A stretch of 64,000 nucleotides of DNA. It comes from Porphyromonadaceae bacterium UBA7176. Its GTDB lineage: Bacteria > Bacteroidota > Bacteroidia > Bacteroidales > Muribaculaceae. The position numbers were made by a program, and so were the translations under genes. The stretch covers positions 1 through 64,000 of the forward strand of contig DKVO01000033.1 of the NCBI GenBank assembly GCA_002491245.1, written 5' to 3'. The notes beneath the pieces are model-generated. The model made no database searches. It was given only the letters and a program-made list of their open reading frames with translations, and was not told where the DNA came from. Numbering within the stretch: the stretch's first letter is position 1; each line of letters opens with the position of its first letter. Shown in pieces: positions 49,747-58,371 of the stretch.

Positions 49747-51912
49747 TTAGTACACGAGTTTGAAGTCGTCGACTATCATCGTTGAGCCGGGACCACCGGT
49801 GTAGTAGTCGCCATAGCGGCTTGCGGCGCAGACTACCACGATATTTTCGGGAGTAACGCCCTCGCGGAGAGTCTCGATTGGTATCGTAATCTCGATAAGG
49901 TCGTTGCCGGGAGTAGCCGCGGAGAACAGATGCTCGCCGTATGCTATCACGTTGGCATTCTCTTTCTTCAAACTGTAGTTGGCGAGGTCGGCAGTACGCA
50001 CCACCACAGGCCAGGTGTATTTTTGATATGTCACCGTTGAGCCGTCGAGAAGGGCGATGTAGATAAGACCTGTATCCATATCGCCTTTGTTTACACCCGA
50101 CGGGGTGCCATTACCTACCTTGGTGATAGCTACGGGATTATATTTCACCCATACCTTAAGAGCCTTGGGCGAGCCTTTCGAGAAGTCGAACGGACGGCCC
50201 CAACCAAGTATACCTTTGGTAAGGTTTTCAGTTCCCTCGAAATGACCGGTAAAGAGGTTGCCGGCGGCAATCACACCCATTGCGCTCTGCGTGTTGAGTT
50301 TGGCTGCATAATTTCCGCTGTGTTTTGGCGACGATACAGCCGAAGTCAAGGTCTTTCCGGCAATCTTGCTACCCCAGTTGCCTGAATCCCAGAACATGGA
50401 AGCCATGTCGGGGCACAAGGTAGTAACCCCGTCGACAGTACCCCAAGTCTCCATACCCGAGTTGGGCAGCTGCGGACCATCGAGGGTGGTGAATGTCATC
50501 ACAGCACCGGTAAACTCTACTCCGGTTGTGGTGACGCAAGCGAGGGCGTATTCGTAGGTCGTAAAAGCTTCGAGACCATCGACAACGGCAGTCACCTCTG
50601 TTTCGGCAGGAATAGTGCCACGGCTTGCAGCAACAGCCTCCACAGTAGCCCACTCACCGGTTCCGGCAGCGCGGTATTTGAACGACGCCGACGCTACTTC
50701 CTTGGTAGTCTTGCCCGGGAGAATAGCTCCATGCATGGTGATTGATGAACTTTCGACCTCGAGAGACTGCACGGGAGCGTCGCTCACGACAATCTGAAGT
50801 GTCGCTGTCGAAGTCTTACCCTTGATGTCGGTGGCGGTGATAGAGATAGGATATTCGCCATCCTCAAGGGCATCGAGGAACTTGTCCTGGAACACGACCT
50901 TCATCAGCGACTCGCCTGTTGCGGCATCGCTGCGATCTTCGAGCAAGATGCCTGCCTCATTGACGGCTGCCTTACCCTCGGCACTCTGATTAAGGAAGTC
51001 GAAATCGTCGCCGCCGAGGATAGCTATGCTCTCAAATGCCTTGCTTTTCAGCACAAGGTTGCTCACCTTGGTGGCCGAAGAGACATAGACCGAACGCTGG
51101 CCGATAGTACCCTGCGAGCCCATGATGGGTTGGGTGATATCAAATCCATAGCCCTCGATTTTGGGAGCGGCCAATATCTCGATTTCGGTATCGACCTTTA
51201 TCTCGGTATTGTCGACGATGATAGAGAACACAGCACCGCCGACCTCGTTGGTCACAGGAGTGTATTTTACCGTGAGGACATACTCTGTGGCCGGTTTGGC
51301 ATTCTCAATCACACCGGAATATGTAAATTCGCTGCCGTCGATTTGCGTACCCTTGAGAGTGTATGTGAGGTTCTTGTCGGTAGAGGGCATCATGAAGTAG
51401 CCTTTCTGATCGGTGCGGCCCACAAACTCGAGGCTACCGCGGTCGTGACCCACGGTCATGGTGAAACCGGAGAGGACATCCTCGAGTCCCTCGGCGTAAG
51501 TGACCGAAGCGACAACGTTGGCGACGGTACATTTCACCGCCACCTCGGTATTCTGACCCTTGGCTACATCAAACTCCTCGCGGCCTTTGAACCAACGCTT
51601 ATCGAACGACGCAGACACCGAGTCGCCGGCCCAGGCCTCGGCCACATAATGGCCGGTGACGAGCTTGATGACCGACGGCATGTCGGCGAGTTTATCGTAT
51701 TTTCTAACAAGACCTTTAGATCCCGAAATCCATACCATGCAATTGTCGGCAAGGTCGTCGGTGGCGCGCGACACCACCTCGACATCGGTATTTACTGTCG
51801 GGCGGACAGAAACCGAGCCTTCGCCCTCGGTGAGCAAGGTATCTTCCTGCGAGCAACTTGCCGCAAGAACCAGCACGGCAAAGCCGGCAAGGCTGTAATA
51901 TATCTTTTTCAT
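49747..51912 (-). CDS. DUF4493/PCMD-type exported lipoprotein
   Basis: The 721-residue lipoprotein (lipobox VLAAS-C) has an N-terminal DUF4493-like domain (about residues 30-240, with YDKLADMP...GHYVAEAWAGDSV), immunoglobulin-like modules (about 250-480), and a C-terminal putative carbohydrate metabolism (PCMD-like) sandwich opening QLPNSGMETWGTVDG and closing TMIVDDFKLVY. That ending is shared with the third gene of the operon. Such proteins are probably on the cell surface and may bind glycans, but no function is proven. It is the last of three related genes and is followed by the palindrome before higB. Confidence 0.8.
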   Translation of the reverse strand: MKKIYYSLAGFAVLVLAASCSQEDTLLTEGEGSVSVRPTVNTDVEVVSRATDDLADNCMVWISGSKGLVRKYDKLADMPSVIKLVTGHYVAEAWAGDSVSASFDKRWFKGREEFDVAKGQNTEVAVKCTVANVVASVTYAEGLEDVLSGFTMTVGHDRGSLEFVGRTDQKGYFMMPSTDKNLTYTLKGTQIDGSEFTYSGVIENAKPATEYVLTVKYTPVTNEVGGAVFSIIVDNTEIKVDTEIEILAAPKIEGYGFDITQPIMGSQGTIGQRSVYVSSATKVSNLVLKSKAFESIAILGGDDFDFLNQSAEGKAAVNEAGILLEDRSDAATGESLMKVVFQDKFLDALEDGEYPISITATDIKGKTSTATLQIVVSDAPVQSLEVESSSITMHGAILPGKTTKEVASASFKYRAAGTGEWATVEAVAASRGTIPAETEVTAVVDGLEAFTTYEYALACVTTTGVEFTGAVMTFTTLDGPQLPNSGMETWGTVDGVTTLCPDMASMFWDSGNWGSKIAGKTLTSAVSSPKHSGNYAAKLNTQSAMGVIAAGNLFTGHFEGTENLTKGILGWGRPFDFSKGSPKALKVWVKYNPVAITKVGNGTPSGVNKGDMDTGLIYIALLDGSTVTYQKYTWPVVVRTADLANYSLKKENANVIAYGEHLFSAATPGNDLIEITIPIETLREGVTPENIVVVCAASRYGDYYTGGPGSTMIVDDFKLVY

Positions 51913-51918
51913 TGTGGC

Positions 51919-53205
51919 TTAGTTTGCTGGCGAATTAAATTTAAGAACGAGTTCCTTGCTGTTTCCTTCGACATCTTCAGCCTTGACGATGAAGGTGTGG
52001 TCGCCGGGGAATGCAGACAAGGGCAGCATGAAATCTGTGATAGCGAACTCCACTTTTTTGGCACCAATCACAGCTGCTCCGGTGGGGAAATTAAGACCAC
52101 TTAGACCCTCCTCGAGATCACCGGGATAAGCGAGATCAAAGTTAGTATCGAGGCCGATATCCATGAGAGCGTCTTTGTTAAGAGTCTCCGATTTAATAGT
52201 TACATATAGATGGGCAAGTCCCTTGTCGCTAAGGATGTTTACTACAGCACCACCGGTAAGAGTGCCGGGATTGTTCACTCCTTCAAGATCGATAGTCTCG
52301 CTCTTGAAATCAATCGGGTCGTTGCCGACCGGGGGATTGGGTTTGTCGGGGTCTTCCGGGCCGACGGGATCCTTGGGATCTTCCTGTCCGGGGCGGTCGC
52401 CGGGGATGATGTCGTCTTCGTAAGTCACGTTGCCGTCGATATCCTTATCGATGACGCCGGCGTCGATACCGATGCCTCCGTTTTCAACACCACCTATCGG
52501 TTGGGGCGGTTTGGGGCCGTCTTTTGTTCTAAAAGTGATGGCACGGTGCTGTCCGGCAGCGATATCGGTGAAAGGGAAGTTCTCCTCTACCATCGTGCCA
52601 CCCATAGTGCCTTTAAACTTCACCACCATAGTGTTTGAACCTTCGAGAGCCTGGAAATATCCGGCACGGGTCTCGTCTTTGGTGTAGACAAGCTCGCCCT
52701 CGTCGTTTGCCACGACGGTAAATGTGGCGTCGTCGGTGAGGAGAGCCTTGAGGTCGTCGGTAACGGTGATCGTTACCTTGATGTTGGAGAATTTGCAAGT
52801 GATTGGGTCGACCTGAGTAATCTTGCCGGCCTCGATCTTGAAGTTCTGCTTGCCGGTGAAGTAAGGTTTCTCCCACTCGGCCTTGCCAACTTTGTGCGAC
52901 TCGGCCTCGACAGTATAGTCGCCGGCCGGAAGAGCTACAATCTCGGGCATTTCGCCGAAAGTCCAAGTCTTTACGGGAACATCGGTCTCACCCGATTTGT
53001 AGATTGCGATAAGATAGCCGGAGGTATCAATCCCGGCACGGCTCTGCTCGGTCTGGACGAGTTTCTCGGCATCGTCGTTGTCGATATTCATGGTGCTGAG
53101 GTCGGCTTTGCCTTCGGCATCGACCGGTGGCTGCCAAGCGCCGTCGCACGATGTCAGGACCACCGCAGCCGCCACACACGCATATGTCAATATATTGGTT
53201 TTCAT
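51919..53205 (-). CDS. DUF4493-type lipoprotein, short member
   Basis: The 428-residue lipoprotein (lipobox VVLTS-C) contains a DUF4493-like domain (about residues 60-240, with VPVKTWTFGEMPEIVALPAGDYTVEAES), then a proline/aspartate-rich linker (about 240-290, e.g. PGQEDPKDPVGPEDPDKPNP) and a C-terminal beta domain (about 295-428). It lacks the PCMD-like domain of its two neighbours. It lies between them with 6- and 23-base gaps, so all three genes form one operon. Function is unknown; surface display is inferred. Confidence 0.75.
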   Translation of the reverse strand: MKTNILTYACVAAAVVLTSCDGAWQPPVDAEGKADLSTMNIDNDDAEKLVQTEQSRAGIDTSGYLIAIYKSGETDVPVKTWTFGEMPEIVALPAGDYTVEAESHKVGKAEWEKPYFTGKQNFKIEAGKITQVDPITCKFSNIKVTITVTDDLKALLTDDATFTVVANDEGELVYTKDETRAGYFQALEGSNTMVVKFKGTMGGTMVEENFPFTDIAAGQHRAITFRTKDGPKPPQPIGGVENGGIGIDAGVIDKDIDGNVTYEDDIIPGDRPGQEDPKDPVGPEDPDKPNPPVGNDPIDFKSETIDLEGVNNPGTLTGGAVVNILSDKGLAHLYVTIKSETLNKDALMDIGLDTNFDLAYPGDLEEGLSGLNFPTGAAVIGAKKVEFAITDFMLPLSAFPGDHTFIVKAEDVEGNSKELVLKFNSPAN

Positions 53206-53228
53206 CTTAGAATGAATTGTTAAATTGA

Positions 53229-55736
53229 TTAATAGACAAGCTTCAAGTCATCAACAAACAGCTCAGAACCGGTAAAGCGGCCGTTGCTCAGATTTGTAGC
53301 CTTAGGCGCTGAAAGATTGTCGTTGCTTGTGGTCAGACAGTCGGGATTGTTGCTCGACTTGAACACAACATAAATTTTAGAAGCCTTACCCGGCCTATCG
53401 GTATAGACCAAATCGACGGTCTCGGGCTTGTAATCAGCCGATGCCGTGAGATTTTTCTCAGCTGTTGCAATAGTATTCCCGGCGTTGTCGGTAAGCCAAA
53501 TTTTTACATATCCATAGTCAGCGCTATTCTTAACACAGTAGTAGTAATAGAATTGCAGAGACTTCGGACGGGAAGCAAACCCATATCCGGAATAGTTGGC
53601 AGACTTTGTGTCAGGATTATACGATCCGAGATAAAGCTCTCCAGCAGTAATTTCTTTACTCTTGGAAGTACTTGTCGCACTATTATCACCCCAACCGACA
53701 GTTGATATCACCGCGGCATAGTTTCCGGAATGGGCTATTTCCTTATTTGCCGAGCCGTTTCTCACATCACGATCTTCAAAGCCAGAACCCGTGGGCCGAG
53801 TACCGGAGAACGCACAATAAGAAGCTGATTCCTTGTTGGCAATACCAATAAACTCTGTTCGTTTTGCGCCTTTGGATGTTGTGAGGGCGTTTAAAGTACC
53901 CCAGACAGTATTATTTCTATCTTGTCCGGGATAGTCTATCCACCAGTAGTCGGACTTTCTACCCTCGGGGAATTCGCGGTCCCACAACTCCATATCAGAA
54001 TTGGGGAGCTGGGCGGCGGCTTCGGTGTTGAGGGTTATGGCGCGGCTTGATGAGCCGTTGATTGTCACTTTGACTTTGTTGGCGGCACCGGGGGTGAGGC
54101 CATCGATGTCGAAATAGCCCCCCTTGTCGGTTGATGCAACTTGCCTGAACTCACTGTCGTCCGGACCTTTGACAAAAAATTTGGCGGCACTCAGGTCGGG
54201 AGTTGAGCCGTCGGTGCCTGCCACGGTTACGTAGGCATGGGTGGCATAAGTGTCGTTTTCGTTGCCAAGAACCTCGAAATTAGCAAAATCGATGATGCAC
54301 TTGCTTGTGACACCTCCGCAGCTTGCCGAGAGTTCGAGAGCGGTTTCGATCACCGGTGTGGTGATTGTGACGATATAGCTGTTCAAGGCGCGACCTGCGG
54401 CCTGCACGTCGATGATATCGAGTTTGCGCGATGTGCCGCTGGCAGCGTTGGTGTAGGAGAAGACAACTTTTTCGCGTACCTGCTCGGCGCTTCCGTTGAA
54501 GTCAAGGTTCACGCGGAGGTTCTCGCCCGGCTCGAAGTCATCGAGCTTGGAGAGCATCAGGTTGGGAGCTTCACTGGTGACTGTGAGCGTCATCGGTTCG
54601 CCGACGCGGTTGAGTTTGTCGGTGACGGTGACGGTGAATGTGCTCACGGGATTGTTGGCATCGGCCATGATGTGAGCGAGGACATCAGAGAAATCGATGA
54701 TAGCCATCTGGTCGGGTTTGTTCCACAAACCTATGGCTTTGAGGCCGAGAGCGGTAAGACGCGAGTCTTCATTGCCGAGGAGTTCGACATCGGCCGGCCA
54801 ACCCTGAGCCAGAAGCGAGGCCGACTCAGTGTGGAGGGCGACACTCTTGAGTCCAGCCATAGCCACGAGGCTCATTTTCGGCTTGGCGTCGGAACCGAAA
54901 CCGGCGATGAAGTAGACAGGATTTGCGGGGTCGAAACCGTCGGCAGTCACCTCGGGAGCCTGAGAGGATAGAAGTTTATCGTCGAGGCTGATCTCAACAA
55001 TCTCGGTTGCGAGGTTTTCGTCGAAAGTGACGGTGAGGACAGAACCTCCGACTTCGCCGTTGTTGACATCGGCTTTGATGTGGTAGTGGTATTTAGCCTC
55101 GGCTTTAACGGTAGCTACATTGAAAGTGGCTTCTTTACCGGCCGGGGTGGTGACCTTGACTTTTACGGTCACATCGCCCGGGGCGACATATACGGGGCGC
55201 AGCTCATCGGCAGCGACAGCAAAGGTGTTGCCGGCCGCAGTGGTGTACTCGGCGCTGTAGGCCTGCATGAAATCTTTGAAAGCTTCGGTGTATTCGATTG
55301 AAAACATCGCTTTCGAAAGTGTTGCAGTGAGGGCAACATTGGTTGTGCGGCCGTCGGCCACACTTATGTTGGTCGAACCGGAGAATGCCGGAGCTTCGAA
55401 CCCTTCCACGGCGGCGTCGCCATAGAAAGCCTCGACGGTGTAGTCGCCGACAGTGAACGCCTGTCCGGAAGCGAAATCGGCCAGTTTGTCCCACGTTTTC
55501 TGATAGGAGCCGTCGGCCTTAGTTATGCGCAACGACAGCATATCCTTGGTAATGTCGCCGTACTCGGCACGCGACAATGGCTCAGACGAGCGCGAAGTCA
55601 CCGCCTCAGTGTCGACATCGACCGCCGGATTGATGCATCCCTTGCCACTTCCGTAACCGCCCATTTCGTCGGAACAGCTTGAAAGCGCGGCAATAGCGAT
55701 AGCACCAAATCCCATCATGACAGTCTTTTTCATCAT
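53229..55736 (-). CDS. DUF4493/PCMD-type exported lipoprotein, first of the operon
   Basis: The 835-residue lipoprotein (lipobox AALSS-C) shows the DUF4493-like domain (about residues 60-260, with KTWDKLADFASGQAFTVGDYTVEAFYGD), immunoglobulin-like modules (about 270-590) and a C-terminal PCMD-like domain starting QLPNSDMELWDREFP and ending SELFVDDLKLVY. Overall order matches the 721-residue protein downstream, so the two look like duplicated paralogues. Two Met codons at the start leave a one-residue ambiguity. Its promoter lies at 55820-55851. Confidence 0.8.
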   Translation of the reverse strand: MMKKTVMMGFGAIAIAALSSCSDEMGGYGSGKGCINPAVDVDTEAVTSRSSEPLSRAEYGDITKDMLSLRITKADGSYQKTWDKLADFASGQAFTVGDYTVEAFYGDAAVEGFEAPAFSGSTNISVADGRTTNVALTATLSKAMFSIEYTEAFKDFMQAYSAEYTTAAGNTFAVAADELRPVYVAPGDVTVKVKVTTPAGKEATFNVATVKAEAKYHYHIKADVNNGEVGGSVLTVTFDENLATEIVEISLDDKLLSSQAPEVTADGFDPANPVYFIAGFGSDAKPKMSLVAMAGLKSVALHTESASLLAQGWPADVELLGNEDSRLTALGLKAIGLWNKPDQMAIIDFSDVLAHIMADANNPVSTFTVTVTDKLNRVGEPMTLTVTSEAPNLMLSKLDDFEPGENLRVNLDFNGSAEQVREKVVFSYTNAASGTSRKLDIIDVQAAGRALNSYIVTITTPVIETALELSASCGGVTSKCIIDFANFEVLGNENDTYATHAYVTVAGTDGSTPDLSAAKFFVKGPDDSEFRQVASTDKGGYFDIDGLTPGAANKVKVTINGSSSRAITLNTEAAAQLPNSDMELWDREFPEGRKSDYWWIDYPGQDRNNTVWGTLNALTTSKGAKRTEFIGIANKESASYCAFSGTRPTGSGFEDRDVRNGSANKEIAHSGNYAAVISTVGWGDNSATSTSKSKEITAGELYLGSYNPDTKSANYSGYGFASRPKSLQFYYYYCVKNSADYGYVKIWLTDNAGNTIATAEKNLTASADYKPETVDLVYTDRPGKASKIYVVFKSSNNPDCLTTSNDNLSAPKATNLSNGRFTGSELFVDDLKLVY

Positions 55737-55819
55737 GTAATTGGATATTGAGAGTTAGTAAATTCTTTTTCCATGTGCAAGTGTATGTTGCACCTATTTT
55801 TTCTATTAAAAAATATCGA

Positions 55820-55851
55820 CAAAAGTACGATTTTTTTCGTTGTCAGCCAAA
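55820..55851 (-). promoter_or_regulatory. Promoter of the DUF4493 operon
   Basis: On the minus strand TTTG (55851-55848) and TACTTTTG (55827-55820) are 20 nt apart. The leader is about 78 nt. The -33 box lies within a cluster of GCCAA/TTGGC motifs (55846-55891) that could be a regulator site. Confidence 0.7.
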
Positions 55852-55965
55852 AATTTCTGCCATATTGGCCAATAAATTGGCTTTTAGCCAAACGATTTGT
55901 AAAAATCGCGACTACAAAAATCAACAGAGTTGCAAAAGCACGGATATATCCGGGGCGTGGCGCTG

Positions 55966-55973
55966 TAATTTTG
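55966..55973 (+). promoter_or_regulatory. -7 box of the small membrane protein gene
   Basis: TAATTTTG lies 30 bases before the ATG at 56004. No matching -33 box was seen. Confidence 0.5.
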
Positions 55974-56003
55974 CAATACAATAAACTAATTATCGGTACT
56001 TAT

Positions 56004-56207
56004 ATGGAACAGACAGACCCACCACAGCGCAAAAATGTACAGCTACGATGCGCGGTAGCAATGAGTGCCGTCGGCGCAGCCCTTCTCACAGCCGGGTTTA
56101 TAGTGTCGCCGACGGGTGTGATCGATCCATCGGTTCTTGTAGCGTTCGGCGAGACCCTGACTTTCGCCGGTGCTCTCTTCGGTATAGATTACAAGTATAG
56201 GAAATGA
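56004..56207 (+). CDS. Small membrane protein of unknown function
   Basis: The 67-residue protein starts MEQTDPPQRKNVQLRC and has two hydrophobic stretches (about residues 17-35 and 42-58) around a short turn with SPTGVIDPS, ending in basic DYKYRK. The start at 56004 was chosen because a -7 box lies before it; the longer frame from 55773 would begin near the divergent promoter. I do not recognise a family. The layout recalls small phage holins, but no phage gene is near, so this is not claimed. Confidence 0.6.
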   Translation: MEQTDPPQRKNVQLRCAVAMSAVGAALLTAGFIVSPTGVIDPSVLVAFGETLTFAGALFGIDYKYRK

Positions 56208-56222
56208 GGTTGCCGGGGAGAG

Positions 56223-56415
56223 GCACGCGCTTCGCGGTGCTTTTGCTGTGGCGAGGCATGACCACGCATGTCGCTTCGCTCCATACGTGGTTAACCGAGG
56301 AGTCTCCGCTTTGCGGAGGCTTGGACTGGGCCTTGGGCACGACGCGGAGCGTCGCGCTCCTATCGATGCTTTCCGCGATGATATGGGGTGAAAATGCGGA
56401 GCATTTTCTTCCTAT
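56223..56415. repeat. Cluster of small hairpins including REP-like copy 4
   Basis: This spacer holds at least five short hairpins: 56223-56240 (GCACGCGC/GCGGTGC), 56261-56291 (ACCACGCATG/CATACGTGGT, one mismatch), 56304-56318 (CTCCGC-TTT-GCGGAG), the 28-nt REP-like element at 56336-56363, and a relative at 56389-56415 (GAAAATGC-GGA-GCATTTTC then TTCCTAT). The element at 56336 differs from the copies near 4-5 kb at four bases that change two stem base pairs in a compensatory way. Confidence 0.7.
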
Positions 56416-56429
56416 GTCAGCTATAGAGC

Positions 56430-57512
56430 CTATGGGAGAGTGAGGGGGACGGTGGTGGCTTTTTTGTTCTCTTCGGCGTGGCGGACGATGGCGTCAATGG
56501 CGAAGTCGAGAATGGTGTCGTGTCCGTCGAGGGCAGCCTTGGGGTCCATGTCGATTTTACCTCCGGGGGAGGGTTCGATACCGTTTTCGGTGAGGTTCAT
56601 ATCGGCGTCGTAGACAGGCGATGCGGAAAAGCGTACAGCCCAGCCTATCGGCATCTCGGAGGAGAAGGGCATACCGGAGCCTCCACCGGTGGTATCGCCC
56701 ACGACGGCGACCTGTGGCAGCGGTTTCATGACTTGCACGAAGTTGTTGGCGGCGCTGAATGTGGAGCGGTTTGTGAGTATTATGACCGGTTTGAGCCACA
56801 GCACACCCAGGGCCGGGTCGTAATAGTATGGGTAGGGCTCGGAGAAGTCATCGTGACCGGGGCCGTCCTTATGACTGATGTATCCGGCCAGGATGCGGCT
56901 ATCGATAAAATGTGATACGAGGTCTTCGACAGCTGTCATGTCGCCGCCACCGTTGTCGCGGATATCGATAATCATGCCGTCGGCTTCTTTCATCGAGAGC
57001 ATCATGTCGTTGACAAAAGCATGGCCTACTCCGGCGGCAAATGACGAGTAACGAACATAGGCTACATTGCTGTCCTGAAGGAGTTTGTAGGACATCGCTC
57101 CGGATGTAGTGTAGTCGAAGCCCAAATAAGATTGCTGGATAAGGCGCCAGTTGAAGTTCTGCGGATAAGCACTCCACCAATCTCGGTAGTATGAAACGGC
57201 GAACCATGAAGATAGGTTCGTGTGCCCGTCGCGCAACTCGGCAAGCATATCGGCGCAGAGGTCGAAGAACTCTTTGAGCTCCATGTCGGGTTTGATTTTA
57301 GCGCGGTATTCGGCCCCGACAGCATCCCAGTCGACGCCTTTTTCATCGAAGAAACAATAATGGCGGTCGAGGGTTGTCCAAAGGGCATCGAAGTTGCCGT
57401 AGTAATCGTTGTCGAAGCTATCGAGTGAGTGACATGCCGGCAAGCCTGCACCCAAGGGCAAGGCAAGGGCCACCAACAGTAAAATTTTATGGAGTATCTT
57501 CATCATGGGCAT
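56430..57512 (-). CDS. S41-family (C-terminal processing-type) peptidase lipoprotein
   Basis: The 360-residue protein has a lipoprotein signal with lipobox GLPA-C and an S41 peptidase fold: an N-terminal helical part with FFDLCADMLAELRDGHTNLSS, then GMIIDIRDNGGGDMTAVEDLV, and VIILTNRSTFSAANNFV with the candidate catalytic Ser. A PDZ domain is not obvious, so it belongs to the short S41 branch found in Bacteroidetes. It probably cuts proteins in the periplasm or at the outer membrane. The start is the ATG at 57512 (or 57506/57503). It follows the next gene on the strand by 7 bases. Confidence 0.85.
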   Translation of the reverse strand: MPMMKILHKILLLVALALPLGAGLPACHSLDSFDNDYYGNFDALWTTLDRHYCFFDEKGVDWDAVGAEYRAKIKPDMELKEFFDLCADMLAELRDGHTNLSSWFAVSYYRDWWSAYPQNFNWRLIQQSYLGFDYTTSGAMSYKLLQDSNVAYVRYSSFAAGVGHAFVNDMMLSMKEADGMIIDIRDNGGGDMTAVEDLVSHFIDSRILAGYISHKDGPGHDDFSEPYPYYYDPALGVLWLKPVIILTNRSTFSAANNFVQVMKPLPQVAVVGDTTGGGSGMPFSSEMPIGWAVRFSASPVYDADMNLTENGIEPSPGGKIDMDPKAALDGHDTILDFAIDAIVRHAEENKKATTVPLTLP

Positions 57513-57519
57513 ATCAAAA

Positions 57520-58371
57520 TCAATACAATGCACTGACATACCGGGCGTTGACATCGGGTTTGCGCGATGGACTCAACGAAATCCACTCAGATGCGATACC
57601 TACAACAGCTGTGTGAGCGATATGCCGGCCGACTATGCCGTTTGCCTTGGTGGAGGTTATTCCGCAACGGTAGCCGAGCCTGAGGATGGTGCGCCCGAGG
57701 GCGATGTCGGCAGTGAGGAGGTTGTTGAGTCTGAAATAGTTGCCGGGCCAGGCACCGTGGACGAGCCCCTTGTGGTTGCCAAGATATATCTCGAAATACA
57801 GCTCGCCATACTCCGGGGCGAAAAATATGCCGGTGAGTGGCATCTCTGCCAAGTAGCGCAGGGTGAGAGGCCGACCTTTGAGCGAAGTGTGGTAGACGGC
57901 TGCAGCTGTGATGCCTATATTCCATGCGGCTTTTGCTGCGACGGGATTGTTGCCGTTACGGGAAGCGTAGAGCACACCTACCTCGGCAGAAGTGTATCCG
58001 CCACCATAGAGAGACCATGCGCCGAAGTTACGGCGATATGACATGCTCCATCCGAGAGAAAGGTCGAGGTCCCACATGGAGGCGTTGCGCGCCGGGTTGT
58101 TGTAAGTCCGAGCACCATCGAGGCGTCCCGACAGGCGCATCACCCACCGGTCGGGGTCGAAGCGCATGGCCTGCATACGCTCGTAGGACAAGGCCAATGC
58201 CAAACCGGAGTAGCGCAGGGGCGACAGATATGTCTGAGCGATATGTGCAGAACCAGCCTCGAGACTGTAGACGGATACGACAGGACGCTCGACCACGACG
58301 GAGTCGGGCTCCGCAGCCTTGGCGGCGAAGACCACCGCTATGGCTGCGATGATATTAAGAATCTTTTTCAT
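57520..58371 (-). CDS. Predicted outer-membrane beta-barrel protein (DUF3316-like)
   Basis: The 283-residue protein starts at the ATG at 58371, which gives a signal peptide (MKKILNIIAAIAVVFAAKA). The body has alternating hydrophobic/aromatic beta-strands (for example RFDPDRWVMRLSGRLDGA, NFGAWSLYGGGYTSAEVGVLY and TLRYLAEMPLTGIFFAPEYGELYFEIYLG), consistent with an outer-membrane barrel. It resembles DUF3316 proteins from memory, without certainty. Its start overlaps the end of the topoisomerase gene by 17 bases, so the two are probably translated in sequence. Confidence 0.65.
   Translation of the reverse strand: MKKILNIIAAIAVVFAAKAAEPDSVVVERPVVSVYSLEAGSAHIAQTYLSPLRYSGLALALSYERMQAMRFDPDRWVMRLSGRLDGARTYNNPARNASMWDLDLSLGWSMSYRRNFGAWSLYGGGYTSAEVGVLYASRNGNNPVAAKAAWNIGITAAAVYHTSLKGRPLTLRYLAEMPLTGIFFAPEYGELYFEIYLGNHKGLVHGAWPGNYFRLNNLLTADIALGRTILRLGYRCGITSTKANGIVGRHIAHTAVVGIASEWISLSPSRKPDVNARYVSALY

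Noticed and set aside
56004..56207. Phage holin or prophage remnant
   Set aside because: Only the two-helix layout fits; no phage structural, lysis or integrase gene is near.
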